Shown piece by piece: positions 51,776 to 60,579 of a stretch of 64,000 nt of DNA. A program made the translations under genes and the position numbers. The DNA is from Bacteroides intestinalis. Its GTDB lineage: Bacteria > Bacteroidota > Bacteroidia > Bacteroidales > Bacteroidaceae. Positions within the stretch are counted from its first letter, which is position 1. Every line of letters starts with the position of its first letter. The stretch lies in contig NZ_QRZF01000004.1 in the NCBI RefSeq assembly GCF_003464595.1, positions 124,001 to 188,000 on the forward strand, read 5' to 3'. The notes below the pieces were generated by a model that had not been told where the DNA came from, did not search any database, and worked only from the letters and a program-made list of their open reading frames with translations.

Positions 51776-52465
51776 ATGAAAAAGATAACTATCGCAATCG
51801 ACGGTTTTTCCTCCTGTGGAAAAAGTACCATGGCAAAAGATCTTGCCCGTGAAATAGGTTACATATACATAGACAGTGGCGCCATGTATCGTGCAGTCAC
51901 TTTATACAGTATAGAAAATGGCATCTTTAAAGGAAATGAGATTGATACGGAAAGACTTCAGAAAGAAATCGGTAATATTCATATTTCATTTCAACTAAAT
52001 CCGTCGACCGGACGTCCGGACACCTATCTGAACGGAGTAAATGTAGAAAATAAAATCCGTAGTATGGAAGTTTCTTCTCGCGTCAGCCCTATCGCAACTT
52101 TAGGCTTTGTACGCGAAGCAATGGTGGCACAACAACAGGTAATGGGTAATTCCAAAGGTATTGTCATGGATGGACGTGATATTGGAACTACGGTTTTTCC
52201 CGATGCAGAACTAAAAATATTTGTAACTGCCACCCCCGAGATCCGCGCACAACGTCGTTATGACGAATTGAAAGCCAAAGGACAAGAAGCCAGTTTTGAT
52301 GAAATACTTGAGAACGTAAAGCAACGGGATTATATTGATCAGAATCGTGAAGTAAGCCCACTTCGCAAAGCAGACGACGCATTGCTGTTAGATAACACAA
52401 CCATGACTATTTCTCAACAAAAAGAATGGTTACAAAAGCAATTCGATAAGACCATTAAGGGATAA
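51776..52465 (+). CDS. cmk: Cytidylate kinase
   Basis: Phosphorylates CMP and dCMP with ATP. 229 residues with the P-loop [49 protein letters not shown], the CMP-binding [18 protein letters not shown] and the lid segment [20 protein letters not shown]. All key motifs are intact. It is 23 bp after porQ and is followed by a 22-bp-period array before ispH. Confidence 0.96.
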   Translation: MKKITIAIDGFSSCGKSTMAKDLAREIGYIYIDSGAMYRAVTLYSIENGIFKGNEIDTERLQKEIGNIHISFQLNPSTGRPDTYLNGVNVENKIRSMEVSSRVSPIATLGFVREAMVAQQQVMGNSKGIVMDGRDIGTTVFPDAELKIFVTATPEIRAQRRYDELKAKGQEASFDEILENVKQRDYIDQNREVSPLRKADDALLLDNTTMTISQQKEWLQKQFDKTIKG

Positions 52466-52470
52466 AGGAA

Positions 52471-52558
52471 AAAGGGTGTAGCCTTATGCCTCAAAGGGTG
52501 TAGCCATCCAAAGCAAAGGGCGTAGTCATCCGAAGGAAAGGGTGTAGCCTTTCCGATG
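52471..52558. repeat. Four-unit tandem array, exact 22-bp period
   Basis: AAAGGGTGTAGCC or a near variant starts at 52471, 52493, 52515 and 52537, with steps of exactly 22 bp. The second half of each unit is more variable. The array begins 5 bp after the cmk stop and ends 35 bp before ispH, so it is probably transcribed. Confidence 0.85.
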
Positions 52559-52593
52559 ACCTATTTACAATCTCTATATCAACATATTATATT

Positions 52594-53466
52594 ATGGTAA
52601 AAGTAGAAATAGATGAGGGATCCGGCTTCTGCTTCGGTGTAGTCACTGCAATAAATAAAGCTGAAGAAGAACTAACCAATGGCGGTACTTTGTATTGTCT
52701 GGGAGATATCGTGCACAATAGCCGTGAAGTGGAGCGCTTGAAAGAGATGGGTCTCATCACTATCAATCATGATGACTTTAATCATTTGCACGATGCCAAA
52801 GTTTTGTTGCGTGCCCACGGAGAACCACCCGAAACTTATGAAATCGCACGTCGCAACAATATTGAAATCATTGATGCCACTTGTCCGGTAGTGCTCCGCT
52901 TGCAAAAGAAAATAAAACAAGAGTATACTCAGAAAGATACCGAGGACAAGCAAATCGTTATTTATGGAAAAACCGGTCATGCGGAAGTCCTTGGTTTAGT
53001 GGGACAAACTACCGGAGAAGCAATCGTCATAGAGAAACTGGAAGAAGCTAAAAAACTGGATCTCACCAAGAGCATCCGTTTATATTCGCAGACAACAAAG
53101 TCATTGGACGAATTCCAGAAAATCGTAGAATACATCAAGGAGCATATCTCGCCTGATGTCACATTCGAATATTATGATACCATCTGCCGGCAAGTAGCCA
53201 ATCGTATTCCGAACATACGGAAATTTGCCGCTTCGCACGATCTGGTATTCTTTGTAAGTGGCAAGAAAAGTTCCAATGGGAAAATGTTGTTCAGCGAATG
53301 CAAAAAAGTCAACCCTAATTCCCACTTGATAGACAGTGCTGAAGAGATAGACAGTTCTCTGCTGACTGGAGCTTCCTCTATCGGAGTATGCGGAGCAACC
53401 TCCACTCCCAAATGGCTAATGGAAGAAATTTCAAAGGCCATTCAATCACGACTTACAGGACAATAA
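52594..53466 (+). CDS. ispH: 4-hydroxy-3-methylbut-2-enyl diphosphate reductase
   Basis: Iron-sulfur enzyme of the last non-mevalonate (MEP) pathway step, giving IPP and DMAPP. The three cluster Cys are in GFCFGVVTAI (~13), DATCPVVLRLQ (~98) and DTICRQVANR (~200). Substrate-binding segments LRAHGEPPETYE, YGKTGHAEVLGLVG and VSGKKSSNGKMLFSECK are present. 290 residues, as usual. Its product feeds the polyprenyl synthetase in this window. Confidence 0.96.
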   Translation: MVKVEIDEGSGFCFGVVTAINKAEEELTNGGTLYCLGDIVHNSREVERLKEMGLITINHDDFNHLHDAKVLLRAHGEPPETYEIARRNNIEIIDATCPVVLRLQKKIKQEYTQKDTEDKQIVIYGKTGHAEVLGLVGQTTGEAIVIEKLEEAKKLDLTKSIRLYSQTTKSLDEFQKIVEYIKEHISPDVTFEYYDTICRQVANRIPNIRKFAASHDLVFFVSGKKSSNGKMLFSECKKVNPNSHLIDSAEEIDSSLLTGASSIGVCGATSTPKWLMEEISKAIQSRLTGQ

Positions 53467-53525
53467 GTCACCGTTTTGAAACAACAAATTAACGTTAAAT
53501 ATGAATCACGCCCTCAGCTTTTTGC

Positions 53526-53607
53526 TATCTTTGCCGAGCGAAAATAGGCTGTGTTTCGGCAAAATCAAAAAACATTTTGCTTTTGCTCTCAACTTGCACT
53601 ATTTTTG
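53526..53607 (+). promoter_or_regulatory. Two candidate pfkA promoters
   Basis: -7 boxes TATCTTTG (53526-53533) and TATTTTTG (53600-53607). The stretch before the second (CATTTTGCTTTTGCTCTCAA then CTTGCACTATTTTTGC) loosely resembles the 78-bp module at 42605-42682, with TCGGCA at its head, but the inverted repeat is lost. Confidence 0.5.
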
Positions 53608-53640
53608 CGGTGATTATTTAAACCAAACTAAAAGATTGTT

Positions 53641-54621
53641 ATGGGAACAGTTAAGTGCATAGGTATTTTGACATCCGGTGGTGATGCACCGGGAATGAAC
53701 GCTGCTATTCGTGCGGTAACACGTGCTGCTATTTACAACGGATTACAAGTAAAAGGTATATATAGAGGTTACAGAGGTCTGGTAACCGGTGAAATCAAAG
53801 AATTCAAAAGCCAGAACGTAAGTAATATTATACAATTAGGTGGTACTATCCTGAAAACTGCTCGTTGCCAGGAGTTCACTACTCCTGAAGGACGTCAGAT
53901 TGCATATGATAATATGAAAAAGGAAGGTATTGATGCCTTGGTTATCATTGGTGGTGACGGTTCATTGACGGGTGCACGTATTTTCGCACAAGAGTTTGAT
54001 GTACCTTGTATCGGATTACCCGGTACTATCGACAATGACCTGTACGGAACAGATACGACTATCGGTTACGATACAGCTTTGAATACCATTCTGGATGCAG
54101 TGGATAAAATCCGCGATACGGCAACTTCTCACGAACGTTTGTTCTTTGTGGAAGTAATGGGACGTGATGCCGGTTTCCTGGCTTTGAATGGTGCTATTGC
54201 CTCAGGTGCAGAGGCCGCTATCATTCCGGAGTTCAGTACGGAAGTCGATCAACTGGAAGAATTCATCAAAAACGGTTTCCGCAAATCCAAAAACAGTAGT
54301 ATTGTAATTGTTGCGGAAAGTGAACTGACAGGTGGAGCCATGCACTTTGCAGAGCGTGTAAAGAATGAATATCCTCAATACGATGTACGTGTTACCATCC
54401 TTGGCCACTTGCAGCGCGGTGGAAGCCCTACAGCTCACGATCGTATCCTTGCCAGCCGACTCGGTGCAGCAGCTATCGATGCCATCATGGATGGACAACG
54501 TAATGTAATGGTTGGTATCGAGCATGATGAAGTAGTATACGTTCCTTTCACAAAAGCTATCAAGAATGATAAGCCAATCAAGAAAGACTTGGTAAATGTA
54601 TTGAGAGAACTCTCTATTTAA
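53641..54621 (+). CDS. pfkA: ATP-dependent 6-phosphofructokinase
   Basis: Commits fructose-6-phosphate to glycolysis. 326 residues with [47 protein letters not shown] (the catalytic Asp), [13 protein letters not shown] and [17 protein letters not shown]. The residue after GGD is Gly (GGDGS), which is typical of ATP-using rather than pyrophosphate-using enzymes. A strong terminator follows. Confidence 0.96.
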   Translation: MGTVKCIGILTSGGDAPGMNAAIRAVTRAAIYNGLQVKGIYRGYRGLVTGEIKEFKSQNVSNIIQLGGTILKTARCQEFTTPEGRQIAYDNMKKEGIDALVIIGGDGSLTGARIFAQEFDVPCIGLPGTIDNDLYGTDTTIGYDTALNTILDAVDKIRDTATSHERLFFVEVMGRDAGFLALNGAIASGAEAAIIPEFSTEVDQLEEFIKNGFRKSKNSSIVIVAESELTGGAMHFAERVKNEYPQYDVRVTILGHLQRGGSPTAHDRILASRLGAAAIDAIMDGQRNVMVGIEHDEVVYVPFTKAIKNDKPIKKDLVNVLRELSI

Positions 54622-54640
54622 ATAGGATATAGTGAAATAT

Positions 54641-54675
54641 AAAAAGGCGCGGATGAATTTCATCCGCGCCTTTTT
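54641..54675. terminator. Bidirectional terminator, pfkA / SDR
   Basis: Perfect 16-bp arms AAAAAGGCGCGGATGA (54641-54656) and TCATCCGCGCCTTTTT (54660-54675) between convergent genes. Confidence 0.92.
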
Positions 54676-54677
54676 CA

Positions 54678-55523
54678 TTATAGCCATTTTGCTACAATTT
54701 CTTCTGTCTTATCCCATAGTTCCTTCATCTGTACATGGTGAAAGAATTTCTCTGAGAGCTGTTTAGGATGGCAACTTACATTCAATGTTCCGGTACGTTT
54801 TCCCGCATCCTCATCCAGCAACAGACTGATGGCTGTTGCTGCTCCTTGGCGAGGCGTACGTATGAAAGGCCGGAAAAAGATATCCGTCAACGGATCAAAC
54901 CACATATGCATCGTAATGATTTTGGTGGAAACAATACCCGGATCAGCAGCATTGACAACAATTCCTTTTCCTTCCACCTTCTCCGATAGAGCTATTGTAA
55001 ACAAAGTTAATGCCAATTTCGTATTACTATAAATCGGAATACGCCAGAAAGCACCTTTCTTTCCACGCAAAAAGAAGTCAGGAAAATCCAGTCTACCGAT
55101 GGCATAAGTACAAGACACCATATTTACAATCCGGCTTCCCTCTTCCATCAATGGTAACAATTTACGAGTCAATAGATAGGGAGCTACATAATTGACACTC
55201 ACTGTACGTTCCAATCCATCTTCGGTAATATGACGTTTCGTTTCCATAGTACCGGCATTGTTCATTAACAAGGTGATAGCTTCTCCACGCTGAAGAAGTT
55301 CATTGGCAAAAGAAGCCGTAGAAGATAAAGAAGCAAGATTGACCGGTACTATTTCCAATGCTATATTTCCTGTTTCCCGCATTATTAACTGACGTTTCTC
55401 TTCTGCGATTTCTGGATCACGACACGCCATAATGACTTTATATCCGGCGGCAGCAACAGCGCGTGTAATCTCCATTCCCATACCGCCATCTGCTCCAGTT
55501 ATAACTGCAAGTTTCTGTTTCAT
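54678..55523 (-). CDS. Short-chain dehydrogenase, candidate 3-beta-hydroxysteroid dehydrogenase
   Basis: 281-residue classical SDR. Cofactor motif TGADGGMG (residues 9-16) with ACRD after strand 2, suggesting NADP(H). NNAG is at 88-91, Asn at 111, Ser at 137 (VSCTY) and YSNTK (Tyr165, Lys169), so the catalytic tetrad is complete. It resembles the retinol/hydroxysteroid dehydrogenase branch. It is the last gene of a three-gene operon, sharing one base with the flavoenzyme gene (TAATG). With a 5-alpha-reductase and an OYE-type reductase beside it, a 3-beta-hydroxysteroid or bile-acid dehydrogenase is the best inference; regiochemistry is not shown by sequence alone. Confidence 0.82.
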   Translation of the reverse strand: MKQKLAVITGADGGMGMEITRAVAAAGYKVIMACRDPEIAEEKRQLIMRETGNIALEIVPVNLASLSSTASFANELLQRGEAITLLMNNAGTMETKRHITEDGLERTVSVNYVAPYLLTRKLLPLMEEGSRIVNMVSCTYAIGRLDFPDFFLRGKKGAFWRIPIYSNTKLALTLFTIALSEKVEGKGIVVNAADPGIVSTKIITMHMWFDPLTDIFFRPFIRTPRQGAATAISLLLDEDAGKRTGTLNVSCHPKQLSEKFFHHVQMKELWDKTEEIVAKWL

Positions 55524-56743
55524 TATCCTTTTGCTTCTATTTTTGTAATTTCCCGCTTCAAGCCGGCCGGAAGTTCTTCATTCAAATGCTGATGACATGC
55601 CATTTCAATGGAATACATCCGTGCAATACAATAATTACTATGTTTACAATTACAACGTGCTTTCTCTTCTTCACGCATGCGGTTCACAAAACCCGGTTCA
55701 TTAAGCAGGGCACGCGCCATCTGCACAGCTTCAAAACCATCATTCAGTACCTCATCTATTTTTTCACGCGAAACTAAACCACCTACATATACCAATGGCA
55801 TCTTAATTCCTGCTCGGAACTTCATCGCATCTTCCAAGAAATAAGCCTCCTTGAAAGGAACGGTCGGTATCATCCACTTTCCTACCATTCGCACTCCATA
55901 CTTCAGCCACCAGCAATTCATATAATGAGTCATAGTACGGATAGGCATCCGACCACACATCACATACATAGGAGCCTTACTAACAAAGCCCCCACTTAAT
56001 ACTAATGCATGAGCTCCTGATTGCTCCAGGCGTTTTGCCACCTGCATAGTCTCATCCATTTCCATCCCGCCACGGAAACCATCACGCATATTCATTTTTA
56101 CCAATACAGCCATGTCCGTTCCGGCAGCTTTCATCACCTCCTCCATTACCATATCCATAAAACGCATCCGATTTTCCAAAGAGCCACCAAAGCAATCCTT
56201 ACGGCGATTCGTATAAGGAGAAAGGAACTGAGAAATCAAATATCCATGTCCGGCATGTATTTCAACAGCATCAAAGCCAGCCTCACGGGCCAGATTCACA
56301 GCACGGCCGTATGCACGTGCCATCTCCGGCAATTCCTCTTTTTTCAAGCCACGAACAAAAGTAGGTGAGTAAAGATTGAAACCGGTGGAAGCTCCGACAG
56401 GAGTAACACCACAGATACTTTTATGCGACATATTGCCACAATGTCCCAACTGGATAGCTACTGCTGCACCTTCGGCATGTACAGCATCAGTCAGTTCTTT
56501 TAATCCGGGGATAATTTCAGGCCGCATCCACAATTGGCGGTCGAACGACAAACCACTTTGAGTGACAGCTGCATAGGCCACAGTAGTCATTCCAACACCC
56601 CCAGCCGCAACTGAACGGTGATAGTCAAGCAACATTTGCGAAGGGGCATTACCCGGACACATACTTTCAAATGCCGCCGAACGGATAGTACGATTCCGTA
56701 AAGTCAGCGGACCAAAAGTTACAGGAGTAAATAACTTGCTCAT
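55523..56743 (-). CDS. Old-Yellow-Enzyme/BaiCD-like flavin oxidoreductase, candidate 5-beta-reductase
   Basis: 406 residues: an FMN TIM-barrel of the NADH:flavin oxidoreductase family (LFTPVTFGPLTLRNRTIRSA at the start, QLGHCGNMSHKS, then EIHAGHGYLISQFLSP at 161-176 and NRRKDCFGGSLENR). After the barrel four Cys occur as CxC-x5-C-x10-C (364, 366, 372, 383), close to the [4Fe-4S] pattern of 2,4-dienoyl-CoA reductase and BaiCD/BaiH. The C-terminal FAD/NAD domain of those enzymes (~640 aa) is absent. In described gut Bacteroidota clusters an enzyme of this class acts as a 3-oxo-delta4-steroid 5-beta-reductase (5BR). It starts 37 bp after the 5-alpha-reductase gene. Confidence 0.82.
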   Translation of the reverse strand: MSKLFTPVTFGPLTLRNRTIRSAAFESMCPGNAPSQMLLDYHRSVAAGGVGMTTVAYAAVTQSGLSFDRQLWMRPEIIPGLKELTDAVHAEGAAVAIQLGHCGNMSHKSICGVTPVGASTGFNLYSPTFVRGLKKEELPEMARAYGRAVNLAREAGFDAVEIHAGHGYLISQFLSPYTNRRKDCFGGSLENRMRFMDMVMEEVMKAAGTDMAVLVKMNMRDGFRGGMEMDETMQVAKRLEQSGAHALVLSGGFVSKAPMYVMCGRMPIRTMTHYMNCWWLKYGVRMVGKWMIPTVPFKEAYFLEDAMKFRAGIKMPLVYVGGLVSREKIDEVLNDGFEAVQMARALLNEPGFVNRMREEEKARCNCKHSNYCIARMYSIEMACHQHLNEELPAGLKREITKIEAKG

Positions 56744-56780
56744 GAGTATTATTTATGATTTGTGATTTATAAGTGAGAGA

Positions 56781-57542
56781 TTAATAGAGGAACGGAAAAA
56801 CACGTTTCCGGTTTCCCACCGCATCTCCAAACTCTTCTTTATAGCGATGCCAGATGGCATTGGCACGAGGAACCAGGTTAGCCACTGTCCACCACAGGAA
56901 AACCAGTCCGGAGAGCGACCAGGTCAATATAGCCCATCCTGCCCATTCTATAATTTCACCAAAGTAATTGGCAGAGGTGACATAACGATACATCCCCTGC
57001 GATGGAAGGTAATGCCGCGTATCTCCCGGTTTACGAAGATGGCGGATTACATAATCCGAATACCAGTTGATTCCCATTCCGGTAAAGAATAGCAATGCTC
57101 CAATAATAAACTGAGGAGTCATCAGCCACTCCGGTGTATAAAGAGTTTCAGGAGCCAGATAAAAAAGCCATTCTCCTTGCATAAAGCCATTCAGGAGGTT
57201 GAACAGCATTCCCATCATCATAATGGCAAGCGGCATACGGCTCTTTCCCTTCAGCAGGAAAGGAAACACAAAGGCGCGCTGGAAATAATGCAATTGGAAT
57301 AAGAGAAAGAAAATCAGGGGAGCAATTGAATTATATAGTGCTGAATTCCACCAAAGTAACAACATTACAATAAACACAGGTGCTTCCATCAGCATCCACG
57401 CCAATTTATTATTAATGGAAATGCCCCAAGATGCAGTGCGGAACATTCCATATCCCGCTTTGACAAAATAAAGTGCGATAAAAACAAACAGTGCGATGAT
57501 GCTCATTGCACCGAGAAATAGCTGAAAAGTCCCTTGTTCCAT
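56781..57542 (-). CDS. Steroid 5-alpha-reductase family membrane enzyme
   Basis: 253 residues with about seven membrane helices, the size of human SRD5A1/2. The match to SRD5A is strong: LMEAPVFIVM (Glu53, matching the SRD5A2 catalytic Glu57), LHYFQRAFVF (Tyr86, matching Tyr91), GINWYSDYVIRHLRKPGDT (157-175; NADPH site) and YVTSANYFGEIIEWAGWA (187-204), ending in RVFPFLY. It should reduce a delta4-3-oxosteroid to the 5-alpha (allo) product with NADPH. It is the first gene of an operon with an OYE-type reductase and an SDR, the known 5AR/5BR/3-beta-HSDH set of gut Bacteroidota. A -7 box lies 24 bp upstream. Confidence 0.9.
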   Translation of the reverse strand: MEQGTFQLFLGAMSIIALFVFIALYFVKAGYGMFRTASWGISINNKLAWMLMEAPVFIVMLLLWWNSALYNSIAPLIFFLLFQLHYFQRAFVFPFLLKGKSRMPLAIMMMGMLFNLLNGFMQGEWLFYLAPETLYTPEWLMTPQFIIGALLFFTGMGINWYSDYVIRHLRKPGDTRHYLPSQGMYRYVTSANYFGEIIEWAGWAILTWSLSGLVFLWWTVANLVPRANAIWHRYKEEFGDAVGNRKRVFPFLY

Positions 57543-57565
57543 ACTTGTTTCGATTTAAGTACGGG

Positions 57566-57573
57566 CAAAGATA
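57566..57573 (-). promoter_or_regulatory. Promoter of the steroid/bile-acid operon
   Basis: Perfect minus-strand -7 box TATCTTTG, 24 bp before the 5-alpha-reductase start, giving a very short leader. No clear -33 TTTG is seen. Confidence 0.6.
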
Positions 57574-57741
57574 TATAAAAAGGAGGAAAAAGAAAACTTC
57601 CTCCCCTTAATTAGTTTACAAAGACGTTAGCGAATTATTTCAAAAACAATGAATTTTAAAATCAAAGTGACAAGTTAGTGGTTTACGTCAGAAATGAGTA
57701 CAAAGTTACTTACAAAAGAAAATAGAACGAGACATAGTTGT

Positions 57742-57829
57742 ATACTTAGGGTATCTCAGTATCATACTTAGGGTACCTCAGTATCATACTTAGGGTACCT
57801 CAGTCGTATACTGAGATAGGGTTATTATA
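57742..57829. repeat. Four-unit array, exact 22-bp period, last unit diverged
   Basis: ATACTTAGGGTA(T/C)CTCAG starts at 57742, 57764 and 57786. The fourth unit at 57808 keeps ATACT and then GAGATAGGGT, still in 22-bp register. At the junction CTCAGT (57799-57804) and ACTGAG (57810-57815) form a small palindrome. Confidence 0.85.
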
Positions 57830-57931
57830 CGCCCCTAATAGTCAACTAGTTACAAAACCACTTTTAGCATCAATAAATCAGAACAAACAGTTTAGAAAAA
57901 ATGGTCTCATTACTATACGGTTTTGAGGGAA

Positions 57932-58022
57932 AGTTGACGAGTTAACAAGTTGACAAGGGGACAAGGTTCCATGCGGCACAGAAGCATTGCGCAGCCCCTT
58001 GTTCCCTTGTCAACTCGTCAAC
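57932..58022. repeat. Octamer-word hairpin with CCATGCGG/GCGCAGCCC core
   Basis: The left arm is octamers AGTTGACG, AGTTAACA, AGTTGACA, AGGGGACA (57932-57963). The core is CCATGCGG ... GCGCAGCCC (57969-57998). The right arm is the inverse of AGTTGACG, AGTTGACA, AGGGAACA (to 58022). It lies 36 bp past the gltA stop, so it may form a stable 3' structure for the TCA operon. The core is shared with 62969-63058. Confidence 0.78.
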
Positions 58023-58057
58023 TGGTTTCCTTCCTTTCTTTTCCGTTTTACTCCTAT

Positions 58058-59401
58058 TTATCGCTTCTTAATAGGTACATAAACCGTATCTTCGAGTACA
58101 TTTTTGTATGCCGGACGAATGATACGCTTACCTTCAAAGTTCAATTCTTCATTACGGTGTGCACACCAGCCAACGATACGAGCCATGGCAAACAACGGCG
58201 TAAAGATTTCCTGTGGTAACCCAATCATTTCATAAACAAAGCCTGAATAGAAATCAACGTTGCTCGATACCGTCTTTCCATTGTTCTTCACGCGACCGAA
58301 GGTTTCGATAGCACGTTCCTCCAAGAGCTCAAGGAAAGCAAATTCGCGCTCTTTACCTTTTTCCCGGGCAAGATCACGAGCCAGTTCTTTCAGTAAGATA
58401 GCACGTGGATCGGAAATCGTATAAACAGCATGTCCGATACCATAAATCAATCCGGTCTTGTTATAAACTTCCTTATTCAGCATACGGGTAAAGTAAGTGT
58501 CGATCTCATCCACACTTGTCCAGTCCTGAATATTCTCCTGTAAATGATGGAACATATCAGCCACCTGAATATTTGCACCGCCATGAAGCGGGCCTTTCAA
58601 CGAACCGATACCTGCGGCAATGGATGAGTATGTATCCGTTCCGGTAGAAGAAGTAACACGAACCGTGAAAGTGGAGTTATTACCACCACCATGCTCAGCC
58701 TGAAGCACCAACAAAAGGTCGAGCGTACGAGCATCCAGTTGTGTATAATTACGTTTCAGTATATAGAGGAAATTCTCGGCAATAGAAAGATTTTCCTGCG
58801 GATGGCGAATATGCAATGAACGACCGAAAGTGGCATGGCGCAACATATTATATGCATAAGCAATAATGGTCGGGAACTTGGAAATCAATTCTATGCTCTG
58901 GCGCATCAGGTTGTCGCGGGAAGTATCATCGGCAGCAGGGTCAAAACGATACATCTCAAGTACACTACGTGCCAGGATATTCATAATATTATTTCCTTCC
59001 AGTTCGATAATATTCATCTTGGTTTTCTGCTCCAACGGCATATTATCATTAATCAGTTCACGGAAAGAAGCCAACTCCTCCTTATCGGGCAAATTACCGG
59101 ACAGTAACAGATAAGCCACTTCTTCAAATCCGAAACGCTTCTCTTTAACAAAAGCATGAACAATATCCTCTACATCATAACCACGGTAGAACAACTTGCC
59201 CGGGATAGGTTTCAAGCCACCGCCCGGAACACGTTCATAACCCACTACATTACCAATTCTGGTGAGCCCGACCAACACACCCGTACCGTCTTCATTGCGC
59301 AAACCGCGCTTCACATCAAATTTGGAGAATAATTCGGTATCAATCCGAACCGCTTCCTTCATATCCTCGGAAAGCTTATAAACTAAATATTCCTTCTTCA
59401 T
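58058..59401 (-). CDS. gltA: Citrate synthase
   Basis: Condenses oxaloacetate and acetyl-CoA. 447 residues with LFYRGYDVEDIVHAFVKEKR, the His-bearing QAEHGGGNNSTFTVRVTSST, GPLHGGANIQV (second active-site His) and GIGHAVYTISDPRAILLKEL (third). RIVGWCAHRNEELNFEGKRI closes the sequence. It resembles the Bacteroidota citrate synthase with an extended N-terminus. It is the last gene of the acn-icd-gltA operon, 25 bp after icd. Confidence 0.94.
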   Translation of the reverse strand: MKKEYLVYKLSEDMKEAVRIDTELFSKFDVKRGLRNEDGTGVLVGLTRIGNVVGYERVPGGGLKPIPGKLFYRGYDVEDIVHAFVKEKRFGFEEVAYLLLSGNLPDKEELASFRELINDNMPLEQKTKMNIIELEGNNIMNILARSVLEMYRFDPAADDTSRDNLMRQSIELISKFPTIIAYAYNMLRHATFGRSLHIRHPQENLSIAENFLYILKRNYTQLDARTLDLLLVLQAEHGGGNNSTFTVRVTSSTGTDTYSSIAAGIGSLKGPLHGGANIQVADMFHHLQENIQDWTSVDEIDTYFTRMLNKEVYNKTGLIYGIGHAVYTISDPRAILLKELARDLAREKGKEREFAFLELLEERAIETFGRVKNNGKTVSSNVDFYSGFVYEMIGLPQEIFTPLFAMARIVGWCAHRNEELNFEGKRIIRPAYKNVLEDTVYVPIKKR

Positions 59402-59426
59402 TTTCGTATCGTTTTAATCGTTAGTA

Positions 59427-60575
59427 TTATTTTTCAATTCTTTCCACTATCTCCCGGGTAAAGGCAGAAGTGGACAAAGAGACACCGCCGGGCATGAAGC
59501 GCGCCAGATCAGCGGTAGCACGGGCATCAAGGAAACTTTGTTCCAGGGCATGTTCTATCAAGGAAGCAGATTCTTTCCAACCAAAGTATTCGAGCATCAT
59601 TACGGCAGACAGAATGATGGAACAGGGATTCACAATATCTTTGCCTGCAATATTCGGTGCTGTACCATGGGTGGCTTCAAAGATAGCATGTCCGGTCTGG
59701 TAGTTGATATTTGCTCCGGGAGCAATACCGATACCGCCCACCATGGCAGCCAACTGATCGGAAACATAATCTCCATTCAGATTAAGGGTAGCAATCACAG
59801 AGTATTCTTCAGGAATCAATAATGTATTTTGCAGGAAAGCATCCGCAATGCAATCTTTTATCACCAGCTTTCCGTCAGCCAATGCTTCTCCAAACTCACG
59901 TTCAGCCAACTCATAGCCCCACTTTTTGAAACCGCCTTCGGTAAACTTCATAATATTTCCCTTGTGTACCAATGTCACGGAAGGCAGATTATTCTCAAGT
60001 GCATACCGGCAGGCAGCCCGCACCAATCGTTCCGTTCCTTCTTTTGAAACAGGTTTCACACCGAAAGAAGATGTCTTGGGGAACCGTACTTTCTTCACCC
60101 CCATTTCATCGTGCAGAAACTTATAGAACTTCTCTGCCTCCGGTGTACCGGCTTCCCACTCGATACCTGCATAAATATCTTCCGTATTTTCACGGAATAC
60201 ACACATGTTCACCTTCTCCGGATGACGAACCGGAGAGTGAATGCCCTGAAACCAGCGAACCGGCCGCAGGCATACATACAAGTCCAGTGTCTGGCGTAAT
60301 GCCACGTTTAGTGAACGGATACCACCACCGACAGGTGTCGTCAGCGGACCTTTGATACCCACTTTATAATCGCGGAAAGCTTCCATCGTTTCGTCAGGTA
60401 ACCACAGGCCGCACTTTTCAAAAGCCCGTTCGCCTGCCCACACTTCCATCCATTCAATCTGCCGCCCGCCGCTATATGCCTTCTGCACGGCAGCATTTAC
60501 AATAGCTTGCATAGAAGGAGTAATTTCAACTCCTACCCCATCACCGGTAATAAAAGGTACTGTAATTTTATCCAT
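59427..60575 (-). CDS. icd: Isocitrate dehydrogenase (NADP-type)
   Basis: Oxidative decarboxylation of isocitrate to 2-oxoglutarate. About 382 residues with [40 protein letters not shown] (the Ser equals the regulated phospho-Ser of E. coli Icd), [17 protein letters not shown] and [19 protein letters not shown]. The last third contains [10 protein letters not shown] and [13 protein letters not shown]. The frame can be read from 60608, but that overlaps acn; [11 protein letters not shown] at 60575 begins 4 bp after the acn stop. Confidence 0.94.
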   Translation of the reverse strand: MDKITVPFITGDGVGVEITPSMQAIVNAAVQKAYSGGRQIEWMEVWAGERAFEKCGLWLPDETMEAFRDYKVGIKGPLTTPVGGGIRSLNVALRQTLDLYVCLRPVRWFQGIHSPVRHPEKVNMCVFRENTEDIYAGIEWEAGTPEAEKFYKFLHDEMGVKKVRFPKTSSFGVKPVSKEGTERLVRAACRYALENNLPSVTLVHKGNIMKFTEGGFKKWGYELAEREFGEALADGKLVIKDCIADAFLQNTLLIPEEYSVIATLNLNGDYVSDQLAAMVGGIGIAPGANINYQTGHAIFEATHGTAPNIAGKDIVNPCSIILSAVMMLEYFGWKESASLIEHALEQSFLDARATADLARFMPGGVSLSTSAFTREIVERIEK

Positions 60576-60579
60576 CTTT

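Larger units (their letters stand above)
57543..58057. other. Intergenic region between steroid operon and gltA
   Basis: About 515 bp. It holds the steroid-operon promoter (57566-57573), an exact 22-bp array (57742-57829) and an octamer hairpin (57932-58022). No open frame in it looks coding. Confidence 0.6.
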
